Numbered from the stretch's first letter, positions 25,961 to 37,722 are shown. The stretch is 56,185 nt of DNA from Hyphomicrobiales bacterium (GCA_021775855.1 JAJFGZ010000020.1:1-56185); one strand, 5' to 3'. Notes: a model not told the origin generated them from the sequence alone. Numbers and translations are program-made.

Positions 25961-26302
25961 ATGAAACCGTTTGTGTCCAGGCATAGAATATGCCGCAAGC
26001 TGACGACCTGCCTGTTTGGCGTCGGCACGATCCTGATGGCCCAGAGCCTCACGATATCCTCGTCTCAGGCCGCTATCTGTATGGCGCGTGATAACCTTGT
26101 TGCGTATCTATCCGAGCAGCATTCAGAATCACCCCGCGCGCTTGGGCTGGTGGCTGACCGGGGTCTGATGGAGGTCTATGTTTCGCCGCAGGGCACGTGG
26201 ACCATCGCCATGACCACCGCGCAGGGCGTTGCGTGCATTCTTGCCGTCGGTGATACGTGGGAAGAGAGCATGCTTCGGGCGGATGCCGGGACAGAATTTT
26301 AA
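25961..26302 (+). CDS. Small secreted conserved hypothetical protein
   Basis: Start ATG 25961 (113 residues) is preceded by GGAG at 25951; an earlier in-frame ATG at 25949 has no such site. A Sec signal peptide (LTTCLFGVGTILMAQSL) probably ends after SQA (about residue 37). The mature part has two cysteines (C40 in AICMARDN and one in GVACILAV), likely a disulfide. It also has a conserved-looking core, ALGLVADRGLMEVYVSPQGTWTIAMTT and GDTWE at the end, a pattern I associate with a widespread alphaproteobacterial periplasmic family of unknown function. It follows the Inh-like lipoprotein gene but has its own putative promoter. Confidence 0.8.
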   Translation: MKPFVSRHRICRKLTTCLFGVGTILMAQSLTISSSQAAICMARDNLVAYLSEQHSESPRALGLVADRGLMEVYVSPQGTWTIAMTTAQGVACILAVGDTWEESMLRADAGTEF

Positions 26303-26405
26303 CAGCAATTTCCCCAGATGGCGTTGACATCTTTTGCTGTGCCATGTTGCGATCAATCGCGGGTAACATTGTTCGTTTGAATCAACCAAATTCCGATCCG
26401 GCAAC

Positions 26406-27539
26406 ATGGCTAGTTTCCAGAATAGCGTAACGCTTGGCTATCAGACGTTGGTTGATTCCGGCGAAATCGAGGATGATTCAGCGCAGCGCCGGATCGCCCG
26501 CGCCCTCGATGATCTGCGCAACGATCTGGTCAACCAGCGGCTCGCCCGAAAATCCAGTTCGCTTGGCTGGATGTTTGCCAAGGGCAAAAAGGAAACTGCC
26601 GGCAGGGGGCTCTACGTCCATGGAGGTGTCGGGCGCGGCAAAACCATGTTGATGGATCTGTTTTTCGATTCGCTTCCGGACATTCCCAAGCGAAGGGTCC
26701 ATTTTCATGAATTTATGCGCGAGACCCATGACCGGATTCATGACTGGCGCCAAGAAGCGAAAGCGGGGCGGGTCAAGGGCGACGACCCGATCGGGCCGGT
26801 CGCAGAAATGATCGCCGAGGAAGCCAACACGCTTTGTTTCGATGAATTCCAGGTCAACGATATTACCGATGCCATGATTTTGGGGCGCCTGTTTTCCAAA
26901 CTGTTCGAGTTGAAAGTAACAGTCGTCACCACGTCGAATACGGCGCCGGACAGTCTATACCCGGACGGACTCAACCGGTCCCTGTTTTTACCTTTTATCG
27001 ACATGATCAAGCAGCGGCTCCAGGTGATGCGGCTTGATTCGCGCACCGATTTCCGGCTCGAGAAACTAAATGGCGCGCCGGTATATTTTCTGCCGCTTTG
27101 CGAGCGGACGGTCAATTCCATGGATATTGCCTGGAGGCGCTGGGCACCAACCGGCGAAGCCGAAACAGGTGAACTGACCGTGAAGGGGCGTAAAATCAAG
27201 GTCCCCGATACTGCCCAGGGCGCAGCCAGGTTCGGGTTCGCCGATCTTTGCGAGCAGCCGCTCGGCACCGGAGACTATCTGGAAATTGCCTGGAAGTTTC
27301 ACACGGTCTTTATCGACGGAATTCCCATCCTTGGGGCCGAGCAGCGAAACGAGGCGCGGCGTTTTATCAATCTGATCGACGCGCTCTACGATAATAACGT
27401 AAAATTGGTGGCGTCGGCGGCAGCCGAACCGGCTTCGCTTTACGTTGTTGGCGATGGCGCCTACAGTTTTATGCGCACTGCGTCGCGCCTGATTGAGATG
27501 CGATCAGGCGACTATTTGGCCAAAGCGCACGGCAGGTAG
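26406..27539 (+). CDS. zapE: Cell division protein ZapE (AFG1-like ATPase)
   Basis: AAA+-type ATPase of 377 residues; E. coli ZapE acts on the Z ring, and the mitochondrial homologue AFG1 helps degrade or assemble respiratory complexes. Walker A GGVGRGKTMLMDLFFD, HFHEFMRETHDRIHDWR, Walker B TLCFDEFQVNDITDAMIL, sensor VVTTSNTAPDSLY, and the C-terminal EARRFINLIDALYDNNVKLVAS arginine region are all present. In alphaproteobacteria zapE usually precedes mdh-sucCDAB, as here. Its stop is immediately followed by a 25-base palindrome. Confidence 0.95.
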   Translation: MASFQNSVTLGYQTLVDSGEIEDDSAQRRIARALDDLRNDLVNQRLARKSSSLGWMFAKGKKETAGRGLYVHGGVGRGKTMLMDLFFDSLPDIPKRRVHFHEFMRETHDRIHDWRQEAKAGRVKGDDPIGPVAEMIAEEANTLCFDEFQVNDITDAMILGRLFSKLFELKVTVVTTSNTAPDSLYPDGLNRSLFLPFIDMIKQRLQVMRLDSRTDFRLEKLNGAPVYFLPLCERTVNSMDIAWRRWAPTGEAETGELTVKGRKIKVPDTAQGAARFGFADLCEQPLGTGDYLEIAWKFHTVFIDGIPILGAEQRNEARRFINLIDALYDNNVKLVASAAAEPASLYVVGDGAYSFMRTASRLIEMRSGDYLAKAHGR

Positions 27540-27564
27540 ACCGATTGATTTAAAATCAGTTGGT
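27540..27564. terminator. 25-bp palindrome between zapE and mdh
   Basis: Starting on the base after the zapE stop, 12-base arms ACCGATTGATTT and AAATCAGTTGGT flank one A. Ten positions pair canonically and two as G-U/T. The RNA would form an AU-rich hairpin followed by GTTTTGG. It may be a weak terminator or processing site, or a DNA operator for the mdh-suc transcript that begins downstream. Confidence 0.45.
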
Positions 27565-27607
27565 ATTCACGTTTTGGATACTTGAACCGAATCCCCAAAC
27601 AAGTTAG

Positions 27608-28627
<1,020 letters not shown>

Positions 28628-28689
28628 GTCGGCAGATCTTGTCACACTATTTCCAGTCCGCTGCGACAATCTGAGAGGCAACAGAATCC

Positions 28690-29856
28690 ATGAATATTCA
28701 TGAATACCAGGCCAAGGGTCTTCTCGAAGGTTTTGGTATAAAGGTTCCCAGAGGCGGCGTTGCATTCACGCCAGATGAGGCAGTGGCCGAGGCCGAAAAA
28801 CTCGGTGGTCCGGTCTGGGTTGTTAAATCCCAGATCCATGCCGGCGGGCGCGGCAAGGGGGGCGGTGTCTCGGTGGTGAAATCCATCGACGACGTGCGCA
28901 CCGAAGCCGAACGGATGCTCGGCATGACACTGGTCACGCACCAGACGGGACCTGCTGGCAAAGAAGTCCACCGGGTTTATATCGAAGACGGGTCATCGAT
29001 CGAGCGGGAATTGTATCTCTCCTGCCTGGTCGACCGCGAGACCTCACGGGTTGCCTTTATCGCGTCCACCGAAGGTGGCATGAATATCGAGGAAGTGGCG
29101 GCTGAAACACCGGAAAAAATTCTCTCAATCATGGTCGATCCGGCAGCAGGCTATGCGCCGTATGTGGGCCGCGAAATTGCCTACGCACTCAAGCTCGAGG
29201 GCGATCAGGTCAAGCAATGCGTGCGCCTCATCGACAATCTTTACCGGGCCTTTGTCGAAACCGATATGAGCCTTCTGGAAATCAACCCGCTGATTGTCGA
29301 TAGCGATGGCAATCTCGAATGCCTCGATGCCAAGGTGAATTTCGATTCAAACGCGTTGTTCCGGCACAAGGATATTCTCGAATTGCGCGACGAATCCGAA
29401 GAGGATGAGAAAGAGATCGAGGCCTCGAAATACGATCTCAGCTATATCGCGCTTGACGGCCAGATAGGCTGCATGGTGAACGGCGCCGGGTTAGCCATGT
29501 CGACTATGGATATCATCAAGCTGTACGGCGCAGAGCCGGCGAATTTCCTCGATGTTGGCGGCGGGGCGACGGCGGAGAAAGTAACGGCCGCGTTCAAGAT
29601 CATTACCTCGGACCCAAAAGTCGAAGGTATTCTCGTCAATATTTTTGGTGGCATCATGCGTTGCGATGTGATCGCCGATGGGGTTGTAACCGCGATCAAG
29701 GATGTCGGTCTCGAGGTGCCCCTGGTGGTGCGATTGGAAGGCACGGAAGTGGCTGCGGGCAAGAAAATTATCGACGAATCTGGCCTCAACGTGATTTCCG
29801 CCGACGATTTGGACGATGCCGCGCAGAAGATCGTAGCCGCCGTGAAAGCTGCCTGA
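28690..29856 (+). CDS. sucC: Succinyl-CoA synthetase, beta subunit
   Basis: ATP-grasp subunit that, with SucD, makes succinate and ATP (or GTP) from succinyl-CoA. 388 residues; [12 protein letters not shown] start, [17 protein letters not shown] nucleotide-grasp loop, [14 protein letters not shown] with the metal-binding Glu, and C-terminal [17 protein letters not shown] and [15 protein letters not shown] (CoA-ligase half). It is followed at 53 bases by sucD. Confidence 0.98.
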   Translation: MNIHEYQAKGLLEGFGIKVPRGGVAFTPDEAVAEAEKLGGPVWVVKSQIHAGGRGKGGGVSVVKSIDDVRTEAERMLGMTLVTHQTGPAGKEVHRVYIEDGSSIERELYLSCLVDRETSRVAFIASTEGGMNIEEVAAETPEKILSIMVDPAAGYAPYVGREIAYALKLEGDQVKQCVRLIDNLYRAFVETDMSLLEINPLIVDSDGNLECLDAKVNFDSNALFRHKDILELRDESEEDEKEIEASKYDLSYIALDGQIGCMVNGAGLAMSTMDIIKLYGAEPANFLDVGGGATAEKVTAAFKIITSDPKVEGILVNIFGGIMRCDVIADGVVTAIKDVGLEVPLVVRLEGTEVAAGKKIIDESGLNVISADDLDDAAQKIVAAVKAA

Positions 29857-29908
29857 CGATGCGCCAGCTCGCGTATCGGGATCAATTTTAGGGAATAGGG
29901 GGCCAAAT

Positions 29909-30787
29909 ATGGCTGTACTGGTCGACAGGAATACCAAAGTCATCTGCCAGGGGGTTACTGGCAAAACCGGCACGTTCCATACCGAGCAGGCGATCGAATA
30001 CGGCACCCGGATGGTGGGCGGCGTGACGCCGGGCAAGGGCGGGACGGAGCATCTTGGTCTGCCGGTTTTCGATACCGTTGCGCAGGCCCGCGATGCGACC
30101 GGGGCAACGGCATCGGTCGTTTATGTGCCGCCGCCTTTCGCCGCCGATTCCATTCTTGAAGCCATCGCTGCTGAAATTCCGCTGGTGGTGTGCATCACCG
30201 AAGGCATCCCGGTGCTCGATATGGTCAAGGTCAAGCGGGCGCTCACGGGGTCGAATACCCGTTTAATCGGCCCCAACTGTCCGGGAATCATCACCCCGGA
30301 CCAGTGCAAGATCGGGATCATGCCAGGACACATCCATAAAGTCGGATCGGTCGGGATCGTGTCGCGCTCGGGCACTCTGACCTACGAGGCGGTCTTTCAG
30401 ACAAGCGTCGCGGGGCTTGGCCAGTCGACCTGCATCGGGATTGGTGGCGATCCTGTCAACGGTACGAATTTCATCGATTGCCTGGATTTGTTCCTGGGCG
30501 ACGAGGCGACCGAATCCATCGTTATGATCGGCGAAATTGGCGGCTCGGCTGAAGAAGAAGCGGCCGAATTCCTGAAGCAGTCTAAAATCAAGAAGCCGGT
30601 TGTCGGGTTTATCGCAGGTGTGACAGCACCTCCGGGACGGCGGATGGGCCATGCCGGGGCGATCATTTCAGGCGGCAAGGGCGGCGCTGAGGACAAGATC
30701 GAAGCCATGCAGTCTGCCGGGATCGTTGTGTCGAAATCGCCGGCCGCACTCGGCACAACATTGGTAGACGTTTTGAACGGTTCGTAG
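29909..30787 (+). CDS. sucD: Succinyl-CoA synthetase, alpha subunit
   Basis: Carries the phosphorylated histidine and the CoA site. 292 residues; [23 protein letters not shown] (CoA-binding Rossmann fold), [39 protein letters not shown], and the active His in [15 protein letters not shown]. Partner of the upstream sucC. Confidence 0.98.
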   Translation: MAVLVDRNTKVICQGVTGKTGTFHTEQAIEYGTRMVGGVTPGKGGTEHLGLPVFDTVAQARDATGATASVVYVPPPFAADSILEAIAAEIPLVVCITEGIPVLDMVKVKRALTGSNTRLIGPNCPGIITPDQCKIGIMPGHIHKVGSVGIVSRSGTLTYEAVFQTSVAGLGQSTCIGIGGDPVNGTNFIDCLDLFLGDEATESIVMIGEIGGSAEEEAAEFLKQSKIKKPVVGFIAGVTAPPGRRMGHAGAIISGGKGGAEDKIEAMQSAGIVVSKSPAALGTTLVDVLNGS

Positions 30788-30860
30788 TTTACTGCAATGA
30801 GTAGCGTGCGTTTGATTCATATTGGATGCTTTAAAGCATTCTGACCATTGGGATAAAGCG

Positions 30861-33815
30861 ATGGCGCGGGAAGATTCAAATGAAGTGTTTGCGCGCACTT
30901 CATTTCTATACGGTGGAAATGCTGGATATATAGATCAGCTTTACGCACAATTTCTTGAAAACCCAGATTCGATTGATGCGGACTGGCACAGTTATTTCTC
31001 CCAGTTGCAGGACGATGCTGGCGACGTTGCCGCGGTTGCCCGAGGGGCGCCCTGGAAGCGGGCCGATTGGCCCCAGCGCGCCAACGGTGATCTGATTTCT
31101 GCGTTTGATGGTAACTGGGCACCGGTCGAAGCCATCCTCAACGACAAGATTGCGGCTTCTGCGAAACGCAACGACCTCGGTGTGTCGTCCGAGGACGTGC
31201 AGCAATCAACCCGGGATTCAGTGCGCGCCCTGATGATGATCCGGGCGTTCCGCATGCGCGGACATCTGGCAGCCGACCTCGATCCGCTTAAACTCACACC
31301 GCCGCAAGCCCATCCGGAGCTGAATCCTGAATTTTATGGATTCGAAGAGGCCGATATGGATCGGCCGATCTTTATCGATTTCGTGCTCGGGCTGGAATTT
31401 GCGACGCCGCGGGAAATGGTTGATATTCTACACCGCACCTATTGCTCCACGATTGGTGTCGAATTCATGCATATTTCGGACGGCCCGGCAAAGGGCTGGA
31501 TCCAGGAGCGTATCGAGGGCCCCGACAAGGGGGTGGCGTTCACGCCCGAGGGCAAGAAAGCGATTTTGAACAAATTGCTCGAAGCTGAAGGGTTCGAGAA
31601 GTTTATCGATATAAAATATACCGGCACCAAACGGTTTGGTCTTGATGGCGGCGAAGCAATGGTCGCGGCGCTTGAGCAGATCATCAAGCGGGGCGGTTCG
31701 CTTGGGGTGTGCGACATTATTATCGGGATGGCCCATCGCGGCCGGCTCAATGTCCTCGCCCAAGTGATGGCCAAGCCGACCCAGGCGATTTTCCACGAAT
31801 TCAAGGGCGGCGCCGCCAGCCCCGACAATGTGGAAGGGTCTGGGGACGTTAAATACCATCTGGGAGCTTCGTCAGATCGCTCGTTCGACGACAACAACGT
31901 GCATCTCTCTCTCACCGCCAACCCGTCGCATCTCGAAATTGTCGACCCGGTTGTGCTTGGCAAGGTGCGGGCAAAACAGGACCAACTTGACGATGCCGAC
32001 CGGACCAAGGTCTTGCCGCTGCTGCTGCACGGCGATGCCGCGTTTGCGGGGCAGGGGATTATTGCCGAATGTTTTGGCCTGTCCGGCCTTAAAGGCCACA
32101 AGACCGGCGGGTCGATCCATTTTATCGTCAACAACCAGATCGGGTTTACAACGGCACCCCACAATTCACGTTCATCGCCGTATCCTTCCGACGTTGCCAA
32201 GATGATCGAAGCGCCGATTTTCCACGTCAATGGCGATGACCCGGAGGCGGTGGTATATGCCGCCAAAATCGCCATCGAGTTCCGGCAGAAATTCCACAAA
32301 CCGGTGGTGATCGACATGTTCTGCTATCGCCGGCACGGGCACAATGAGGGCGACGAGCCGTCATTCACCCAGCCGCTGATGTACAAGAAAATCCGGTCCC
32401 ACCCAACCACACTGGAAATTTACGGCGACCGGCTGGTGCGGGAAGGTACGATTACTGGCGATGAAATCGAAGCGCAGAAGGTAAACTTGCGGAAGTCGCT
32501 TGATGCCGCGTTTGAAGCCGCCGATTCTTACAAGCCGAACAAGGCTGACTGGCTGGACGGGCGCTGGAAAACAATTTCCCGCGCTGAATCGGCCGACGAC
32601 CCACGCCGGGGCAAGACCGGGGTGGATATCGAGACCCTCAAGGAAATCGGGACGAATATCACCAATATTCCGGACGATTTTACTGCCCATCGGACGATCA
32701 AGCGATTCATGGCCAATCGCGCGAAAATGTTTGATACGGGCGAAGGGTTTGACTGGGCAACTGGCGAGGCGCTGGCATTTGCTACGCTTTTGAAGGAAGG
32801 CTACGGGGTCCGATTGTGCGGCCAGGATTCCGAGCGCGGTACCTTTTCCCAACGCCATTCGGTGCTGACCGACCAGGAAAACGAGAACCGGTATATCCCA
32901 CTCAATCATCTGGGCGGCAAGCAGGCCAACTACGACGTTATCAATTCAATGCTCTCCGAAGTGGCGGTGCTCGGGTTTGAATACGGCTATTCGCTGACCG
33001 AACCCAACGCGCTTGTTTTGTGGGAAGCCCAGTTTGGTGATTTCGCCAACGGTGCGCAGGTTGTCATCGACCAGTTTATCTCGGCTGGCGAGCGCAAATG
33101 GCTGCGAATGTCAGGTCTCGTGTTGCTCTTGCCGCATGGCTATGAAGGCCAGGGACCGGAACATTCCTCGGCCCGGCTGGAGCGGTATCTCCAGGCCTGC
33201 GCAGACGACAATATGCAGGTCGCGTACTGCACGACGCCCGCAAATCACTATCATATTTTGCGCCGCCAGTTGAAACGCGATTTCCGCAAGCCGCTTATCC
33301 TGATGACCCCGAAATCGATGCTGCGCAACAAGCGGGCGACCTCGCGGCTTGAGGAATTCGGCCCCGACAGCACCTTCCACCGGGTACTTTGGGACGACGC
33401 CCAGGCGCTACCTGATCAGAAAATAAAACTGGTACCGGACGATAAAATCCGACGCGTCGTTTTGTGTACCGGCAAGGTTTATTACGATCTTTATGAAGCC
33501 CGCGAAAAAGCGGGGGTCGACGATATCTATCTGATGCGCATCGAACAGCTGTTTCCGTTCCCGATGAAGGCGCTGGTCGGTGAACTTGGCCGCTTCGCCC
33601 ATGCCGAAATGGTGTGGTGTCAGGAAGAGCCGAAGAATATGGGGGCGTGGGCCTTCATCCAGGATTATATGGATTGGGTATTGAACCAGATCGAGGCTAC
33701 GCACAGGAGCTTGCGCTATACTGGCCGCTCGGCCATGGCGGCAACGGCCACCGGGTTGATGACCCGGCATTTGGCGGAACTCGAGGCGTTTCTGGCAGAC
33801 GCGTTGGGAGATTAG
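30861..33815 (+). CDS. sucA: 2-oxoglutarate dehydrogenase E1 component
   Basis: Thiamine-diphosphate-dependent decarboxylase of the 2-oxoglutarate dehydrogenase complex. I prefer ATG 30861 (984 residues) after GGGATAAAG; a TTG at 30822 would add 13 residues. Motifs: SFLYGGNAGYIDQLYAQF N-terminal E2-binding helix, RAFRMRGHLAADLDPL, IIIGMAHRGRLNVLAQV, LLHGDAAFAGQGIIAECF, the TDP/Mg region HFIVNNQIGFTT, and CQEEPKNMGAWAFIQ near the C terminus. It sits between sucD and sucB in the usual order. Confidence 0.97.
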   Translation: MAREDSNEVFARTSFLYGGNAGYIDQLYAQFLENPDSIDADWHSYFSQLQDDAGDVAAVARGAPWKRADWPQRANGDLISAFDGNWAPVEAILNDKIAASAKRNDLGVSSEDVQQSTRDSVRALMMIRAFRMRGHLAADLDPLKLTPPQAHPELNPEFYGFEEADMDRPIFIDFVLGLEFATPREMVDILHRTYCSTIGVEFMHISDGPAKGWIQERIEGPDKGVAFTPEGKKAILNKLLEAEGFEKFIDIKYTGTKRFGLDGGEAMVAALEQIIKRGGSLGVCDIIIGMAHRGRLNVLAQVMAKPTQAIFHEFKGGAASPDNVEGSGDVKYHLGASSDRSFDDNNVHLSLTANPSHLEIVDPVVLGKVRAKQDQLDDADRTKVLPLLLHGDAAFAGQGIIAECFGLSGLKGHKTGGSIHFIVNNQIGFTTAPHNSRSSPYPSDVAKMIEAPIFHVNGDDPEAVVYAAKIAIEFRQKFHKPVVIDMFCYRRHGHNEGDEPSFTQPLMYKKIRSHPTTLEIYGDRLVREGTITGDEIEAQKVNLRKSLDAAFEAADSYKPNKADWLDGRWKTISRAESADDPRRGKTGVDIETLKEIGTNITNIPDDFTAHRTIKRFMANRAKMFDTGEGFDWATGEALAFATLLKEGYGVRLCGQDSERGTFSQRHSVLTDQENENRYIPLNHLGGKQANYDVINSMLSEVAVLGFEYGYSLTEPNALVLWEAQFGDFANGAQVVIDQFISAGERKWLRMSGLVLLLPHGYEGQGPEHSSARLERYLQACADDNMQVAYCTTPANHYHILRRQLKRDFRKPLILMTPKSMLRNKRATSRLEEFGPDSTFHRVLWDDAQALPDQKIKLVPDDKIRRVVLCTGKVYYDLYEAREKAGVDDIYLMRIEQLFPFPMKALVGELGRFAHAEMVWCQEEPKNMGAWAFIQDYMDWVLNQIEATHRSLRYTGRSAMAATATGLMTRHLAELEAFLADALGD

Positions 33816-33852
33816 AATTTACTGCGGCGAATTTTTACGAGGACAATAACCA

Positions 33853-35073
33853 ATGGCAGCTGAAATCAGGGTCCCGACCCTTGGCGAATCGGTCACCGAA
33901 GCAACCATCGGACAATGGTTCAAGCAGCCGGGCGACGCGATCTCAATCGACGAGCCGCTGGTGGAGCTCGAAACCGACAAGGTTACTGTTGAGGTGCCGG
34001 CGCAGGCCGCCGGCGTGATGGGGGAGATCATCGTCGCTGAAGGCGAGACGGTCGAAGTCGGAACATTGCTCGGAAGTTTTGATGAAGGCGCCAGCGGCGG
34101 TGCGGCGCCCGCGCCCGCTGCGCCTGCAACCGCACAACCTGAGGAGCCAGCAGCGGCAGCGTCCGCACCAGCCACCAACGGCCAGACCGGCGACATGCCT
34201 GCGTCTCCCGCCGCTTCCCGGGTGATGAAGGAAGAAGGCATCGACCCGGCATCCGTCTCAGGATCGGGCAAGCGCGGTCAGGTACTCAAGGAAGACGTGA
34301 CGACGGCGCTTGATGGCGGTGCGGTACCCGCAGCGCCCGTTGCTGCGCGCTCACCAGTGGTGCCGGACGACGAATCCCGCGAAGAACGGGTGCGCATGAC
34401 CAAGTTGCGCCAGACTATCGCACGGCGCCTCAAGGATGCCCAGAACACGGCTGCCATGTTGACTACCTTGAACGAAGTGGACATGACCGAGGTGATGGCG
34501 CTCAGGGCCCGCTACAAGGAATTGTTCCAGAAGAAGCACGGCATCAAGCTCGGCTTTATGGGGTTGTTCGTCAAAGCCTGTGTCACTGCACTCAAGGAGG
34601 TGCCGGCGGTCAACGCAGAGATTGACGGCACCGATCTGGTCTTCAAGGACTACTGCCATATCGGTGTCGCAGTTGGCACCGACAAGGGGTTGGTGGTGCC
34701 CGTGGTGCGCGAAGCACAGGCGATGGGGATCGCCGATATCGAGAAAGCGATTGCCGGTCTTGGCAAAAAAGCCCGCGACGGCAAGCTGTCGCTCGCCGAG
34801 ATGATGGGCGGTACCTTCACGATCTCGAACGGCGGGGTGTATGGCTCGCTGATGTCGACGCCCATTCTGAATGCCCCGCAATCCGGTATTTTGGGAATGC
34901 ATAAGATCCAGCAACGGCCGATGGCGATCGACGGCGAGCTGGTCATCCGCCCGATGATGTATTTGGCGCTCTCCTACGACCACCGTGTGGTCGATGGCGA
35001 AGGGGCGGTGACTTTCCTGGTCCGGGTCAAGGAAGCCCTTGAGGATCCCCAGCGTCTCGTGCTGGACCTGTAG
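33853..35073 (+). CDS. sucB: Dihydrolipoyllysine-residue succinyltransferase (2-oxoglutarate dehydrogenase E2)
   Basis: Core of the 2-oxoglutarate dehydrogenase complex. Residues 1-77 form one lipoyl domain with K43 ([11 protein letters not shown]) as the lipoylated lysine. An Ala/Pro-rich hinge (about 80-115) follows, then a peripheral-subunit-binding domain ([19 protein letters not shown], about 115-150), then the acyltransferase domain with the catalytic [12 protein letters not shown] (H377, D381). 406 residues, normal for alphaproteobacteria. Directly follows sucA with a 37-base spacer. Confidence 0.98.
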   Translation: MAAEIRVPTLGESVTEATIGQWFKQPGDAISIDEPLVELETDKVTVEVPAQAAGVMGEIIVAEGETVEVGTLLGSFDEGASGGAAPAPAAPATAQPEEPAAAASAPATNGQTGDMPASPAASRVMKEEGIDPASVSGSGKRGQVLKEDVTTALDGGAVPAAPVAARSPVVPDDESREERVRMTKLRQTIARRLKDAQNTAAMLTTLNEVDMTEVMALRARYKELFQKKHGIKLGFMGLFVKACVTALKEVPAVNAEIDGTDLVFKDYCHIGVAVGTDKGLVVPVVREAQAMGIADIEKAIAGLGKKARDGKLSLAEMMGGTFTISNGGVYGSLMSTPILNAPQSGILGMHKIQQRPMAIDGELVIRPMMYLALSYDHRVVDGEGAVTFLVRVKEALEDPQRLVLDL

Positions 35074-35092
35074 GTGGCACGGAACAGCGCCA

Positions 35093-35707
35093 ATGGATCT
35101 TGAGTTCCTTGTAACCGCACTGGTCGTCGTGCTTATCCCCGGCACCGGTGTTGTCTATACGGTTGCGACCGGTCTGGCGTCCGGGCGGCGGGAAAGCTTC
35201 GCCGCGGCCTTTGGGTGCACGCTGGGGATCGTGCCTGCGATCCTCGCGTCGATCGTCGGGCTGGCGGCCATCCTTCATACAAGCGCGCTCCTGTTCCAGC
35301 TTCTGAAATATTGCGGCGTGGTGTATTTGCTGTACCTGGCCTGGCAGACGCTCCGGGAGACCGGCCCGCTACAAATTACTGGCACGGAACGCCCGGCGGC
35401 GAACCTGTTTGCGATTGCGCGCACGGGGTGCCTTATCAATGTCCTGAACCCCAAACTCTCGGTGTTTTTTTTAGCTTTCCTGCCCCAATTTGTTGATCCG
35501 CTGGCGGGCCCGGCAACGTTCCAGATGCTGGTGATGAGTGGAATTTTCATGGCGATGACTTTTGCGGTGTTTGTGGTTTACGGATTTTTTGCGGCGCTGA
35601 TCGGCGAGAGAATTCTGCGGAGCGAAACGATTTTGAAATGGATGCGGCGAACTGTCGCCGCGACATTTGCTGGATTTGGTCTGCGCCTGGCGCTTGTCGA
35701 TCGCTGA
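35093..35707 (+). CDS. LysE/RhtB-family amino-acid exporter
   Basis: An inner-membrane exporter of 204 residues (start ATG 35093, 19 bases after the sucB stop). It has the six-helix LysE pattern: MDLEFLVTALVVVLIPGTGVVYTV with the typical IPGP-like motif, a GCTLGIVPAILASIVGLAAIL segment split by glycines, LLKYCGVVYLLYLAWQTLRE, GCLINVLNPKLSVFFLAFLPQFV (the conserved NPK), and two last helices. The substrate is not predictable; homologues move homoserine, threonine or lysine. It is inserted between sucB and lpd, the E2 and E3 genes of the complex, in the same direction. Confidence 0.9.
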   Translation: MDLEFLVTALVVVLIPGTGVVYTVATGLASGRRESFAAAFGCTLGIVPAILASIVGLAAILHTSALLFQLLKYCGVVYLLYLAWQTLRETGPLQITGTERPAANLFAIARTGCLINVLNPKLSVFFLAFLPQFVDPLAGPATFQMLVMSGIFMAMTFAVFVVYGFFAALIGERILRSETILKWMRRTVAATFAGFGLRLALVDR

Positions 35708-35749
35708 TTCGACACCGCTTACCTGACGCGGCAAAAGATGGAGGCCTTT

Positions 35750-37156
35750 ATGGCAGAAACGTATGACCTCACAATTATCGGAACTGGTCCAGGCGGCTAT
35801 GTCTGCGCGATCCGGGCGGCCCAGCTCGGCATGAAAGTGGCGGTGGTGGAGAAGCGCGAATATCATGGCGGGACCTGCCTGAATGTGGGCTGTATCCCGT
35901 CGAAAGCGTTGTTACACGCATCCGAAATGTTCGAGGAGGCGGGCCATGATTTTGGCGCCCTCGGGATCAAGATCAGCAAACCCAAGCTCGATCTGAAGGC
36001 GATGATGGGGCACCGCCAGGAGACGGTCGAAGCCAATGTCCAGGGGGTCGGATTTCTTCTGAAAAAGAATAAAATCGATACGGTCCACGGTACTGGCAAA
36101 ATCACCGGGCCGGGTAAGGTCGAGGTGGTGCTTGCCGATGGTGGGGCGCAAACAATCGAAACCAAGAATATCGTGATCGCAACCGGGTCCGATGTCGCTA
36201 CGTTGCCGGGGATCGAGATCGATGAGAAAACAATCGTTTCGTCAACTGGTGCGCTCGAACTTGGCAAAGTCCCTGAAACCCTGGTCGTGGTGGGTGCGGG
36301 CGTGATCGGACTTGAACTGGGGTCGGTCTGGCGTCGGCTCGGGTCCAACGTGATCGTTGTTGAATTCCTCGACCGGATCCTGCCTGGCATGGACGGCGAG
36401 ACCGCCAAGACGTTCATGCGCTCGCTCAAAAAACAGGGCATGACGTTCAAGCTTGGCAAGAAGGTCACCGGGGCGGCGAAGAGAGGCAAGGCGCTGGAAA
36501 TCTCGGTTGAACCGGCAAAAGGCGGCGATGCGGAGACGATCAGCGCTGACGTGATGCTGGTGGCGATCGGGCGGATCCCGTATACGTCCGGGCTTGGGCT
36601 GGAAGAGGCCGGGGTCGCCCTTGATGAACGTGGACGGGTCAAAATCGACAATCATTACGCCACCAATGTTGCGGGCATTTATGCCATCGGCGATGTGGTG
36701 GAGGGACCGATGCTGGCGCACAAGGCCGAAGACGAGGGGCTGGCCCTTGCCGAACTACTGGCCGGCAAGGCGGGCCACGTCAATTACGATGTAATCCCGG
36801 GCGTTGTGTACACCATGCCCGAAGTTGCTGTTGTCGGCAAAACCGAGGAAGAGCTGAAAGACGCCGGGGTCGCCTACAATGTGGGCAAGTTCCCCTTCAC
36901 AGCGAATGGTCGGGCGCGTGCCATGCGCAAGATGGACGGACAGATCAAAATCCTGGCCGACGCCAAAACCGACCGGGTGCTGGGCGTCCACATGATCGGG
37001 GCGTCCGTTGGCGAGATGATCCACGAGGCTGCCGTATTGATGGAATTTGGCGGCTCGGCGGAAGACCTGATGCGCACCTGCCACGCACATCCGACCATGT
37101 CGGAAGCTGTGCGCGAAGCGGCGCTCGCGGTCGATAAGCGCGCGATCCATATGTGA
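35750..37156 (+). CDS. lpd: Dihydrolipoyl dehydrogenase (E3)
   Basis: FAD- and NAD-dependent E3 that reoxidises the lipoyl groups of 2-oxoacid dehydrogenase complexes. The start is probably ATG 35750 (468 residues), which has GGAGG six bases upstream; an in-frame ATG at 35738 overlaps that site. FAD loop [19 protein letters not shown], redox cysteines C43 and C48 in [20 protein letters not shown] loop [36 protein letters not shown], and the C-terminal catalytic His-Glu pair in [15 protein letters not shown]. It completes the sucAB cluster. Confidence 0.97.
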   Translation: MAETYDLTIIGTGPGGYVCAIRAAQLGMKVAVVEKREYHGGTCLNVGCIPSKALLHASEMFEEAGHDFGALGIKISKPKLDLKAMMGHRQETVEANVQGVGFLLKKNKIDTVHGTGKITGPGKVEVVLADGGAQTIETKNIVIATGSDVATLPGIEIDEKTIVSSTGALELGKVPETLVVVGAGVIGLELGSVWRRLGSNVIVVEFLDRILPGMDGETAKTFMRSLKKQGMTFKLGKKVTGAAKRGKALEISVEPAKGGDAETISADVMLVAIGRIPYTSGLGLEEAGVALDERGRVKIDNHYATNVAGIYAIGDVVEGPMLAHKAEDEGLALAELLAGKAGHVNYDVIPGVVYTMPEVAVVGKTEEELKDAGVAYNVGKFPFTANGRARAMRKMDGQIKILADAKTDRVLGVHMIGASVGEMIHEAAVLMEFGGSAEDLMRTCHAHPTMSEAVREAALAVDKRAIHM

Positions 37157-37196
37157 TCGGACCACCAATCGATTTTGACAAGGACGAGAAATTTTT

Positions 37197-37712
37197 ATGT
37201 TTGAATTGGACTATGTTCAGACCATGGCCAGGTACAATCGCTGGCAAAATGAAAACCTGGTCGGGGTTGCGGATACGCTGAGCACCAAAGAGCGTGAAAT
37301 GGACAGGGGATCTTTTTTCGGGTCGATCCAGCAGACGTTTTCCCATCTTCTGTGGGCCGATGAACTTTGGGTTAGCCGGTTTGCCGGGACCCCGATGCCA
37401 GACGGAGGGATACCGGAATCGCGGACCTTTTTTTCCGACTGGATCAAATTTCAGATAGAGCGGGAGCGGTTTGACAAGGTCATTCTTGAATGGGCCTCCA
37501 GTGTGGAGCGGGACTGGTTCGACGGCGACCTCAGTTGGTATTCGGGTGCGCTTGGACGCGATATCACAAAGCCAAAGAAGATAGCGGCGATCCAGCTATT
37601 CAATCATCAGACCCACCATCGCGGGCAAATCCATGCCATGCTGACCAGTGCCGGAGCAAGGCCCAGCGATACCGATGTTCCATTTATGCCGGAGCATTAC
37701 GATAATCTGTGA
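37197..37712 (+). CDS. DinB-family metal-binding protein
   Basis: Four-helix-bundle protein of 171 residues from the DinB/YfiT superfamily. Members bind a divalent metal through three histidines and often act as thiol (bacillithiol/mycothiol/glutathione)-dependent transferases. The expected His positions are in QTFSHLLWADELW and NHQTHHRGQIHAML. The N terminus is MFELDYVQTMARYNRWQN, and C-terminal DVPFMPEH is common in proteobacterial members. The gene follows lpd by 40 bases on the same strand and is convergent with xerC. Function unknown; it is not the DNA polymerase DinB. Confidence 0.88.
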   Translation: MFELDYVQTMARYNRWQNENLVGVADTLSTKEREMDRGSFFGSIQQTFSHLLWADELWVSRFAGTPMPDGGIPESRTFFSDWIKFQIERERFDKVILEWASSVERDWFDGDLSWYSGALGRDITKPKKIAAIQLFNHQTHHRGQIHAMLTSAGARPSDTDVPFMPEHYDNL

Positions 37713-37722
37713 GGCAGCCGAA

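Noticed and set aside
37197-37712. DNA polymerase IV (DinB) gene
   Set aside because: The DinB name is shared by a different four-helix metal protein family; no polymerase motifs are present.
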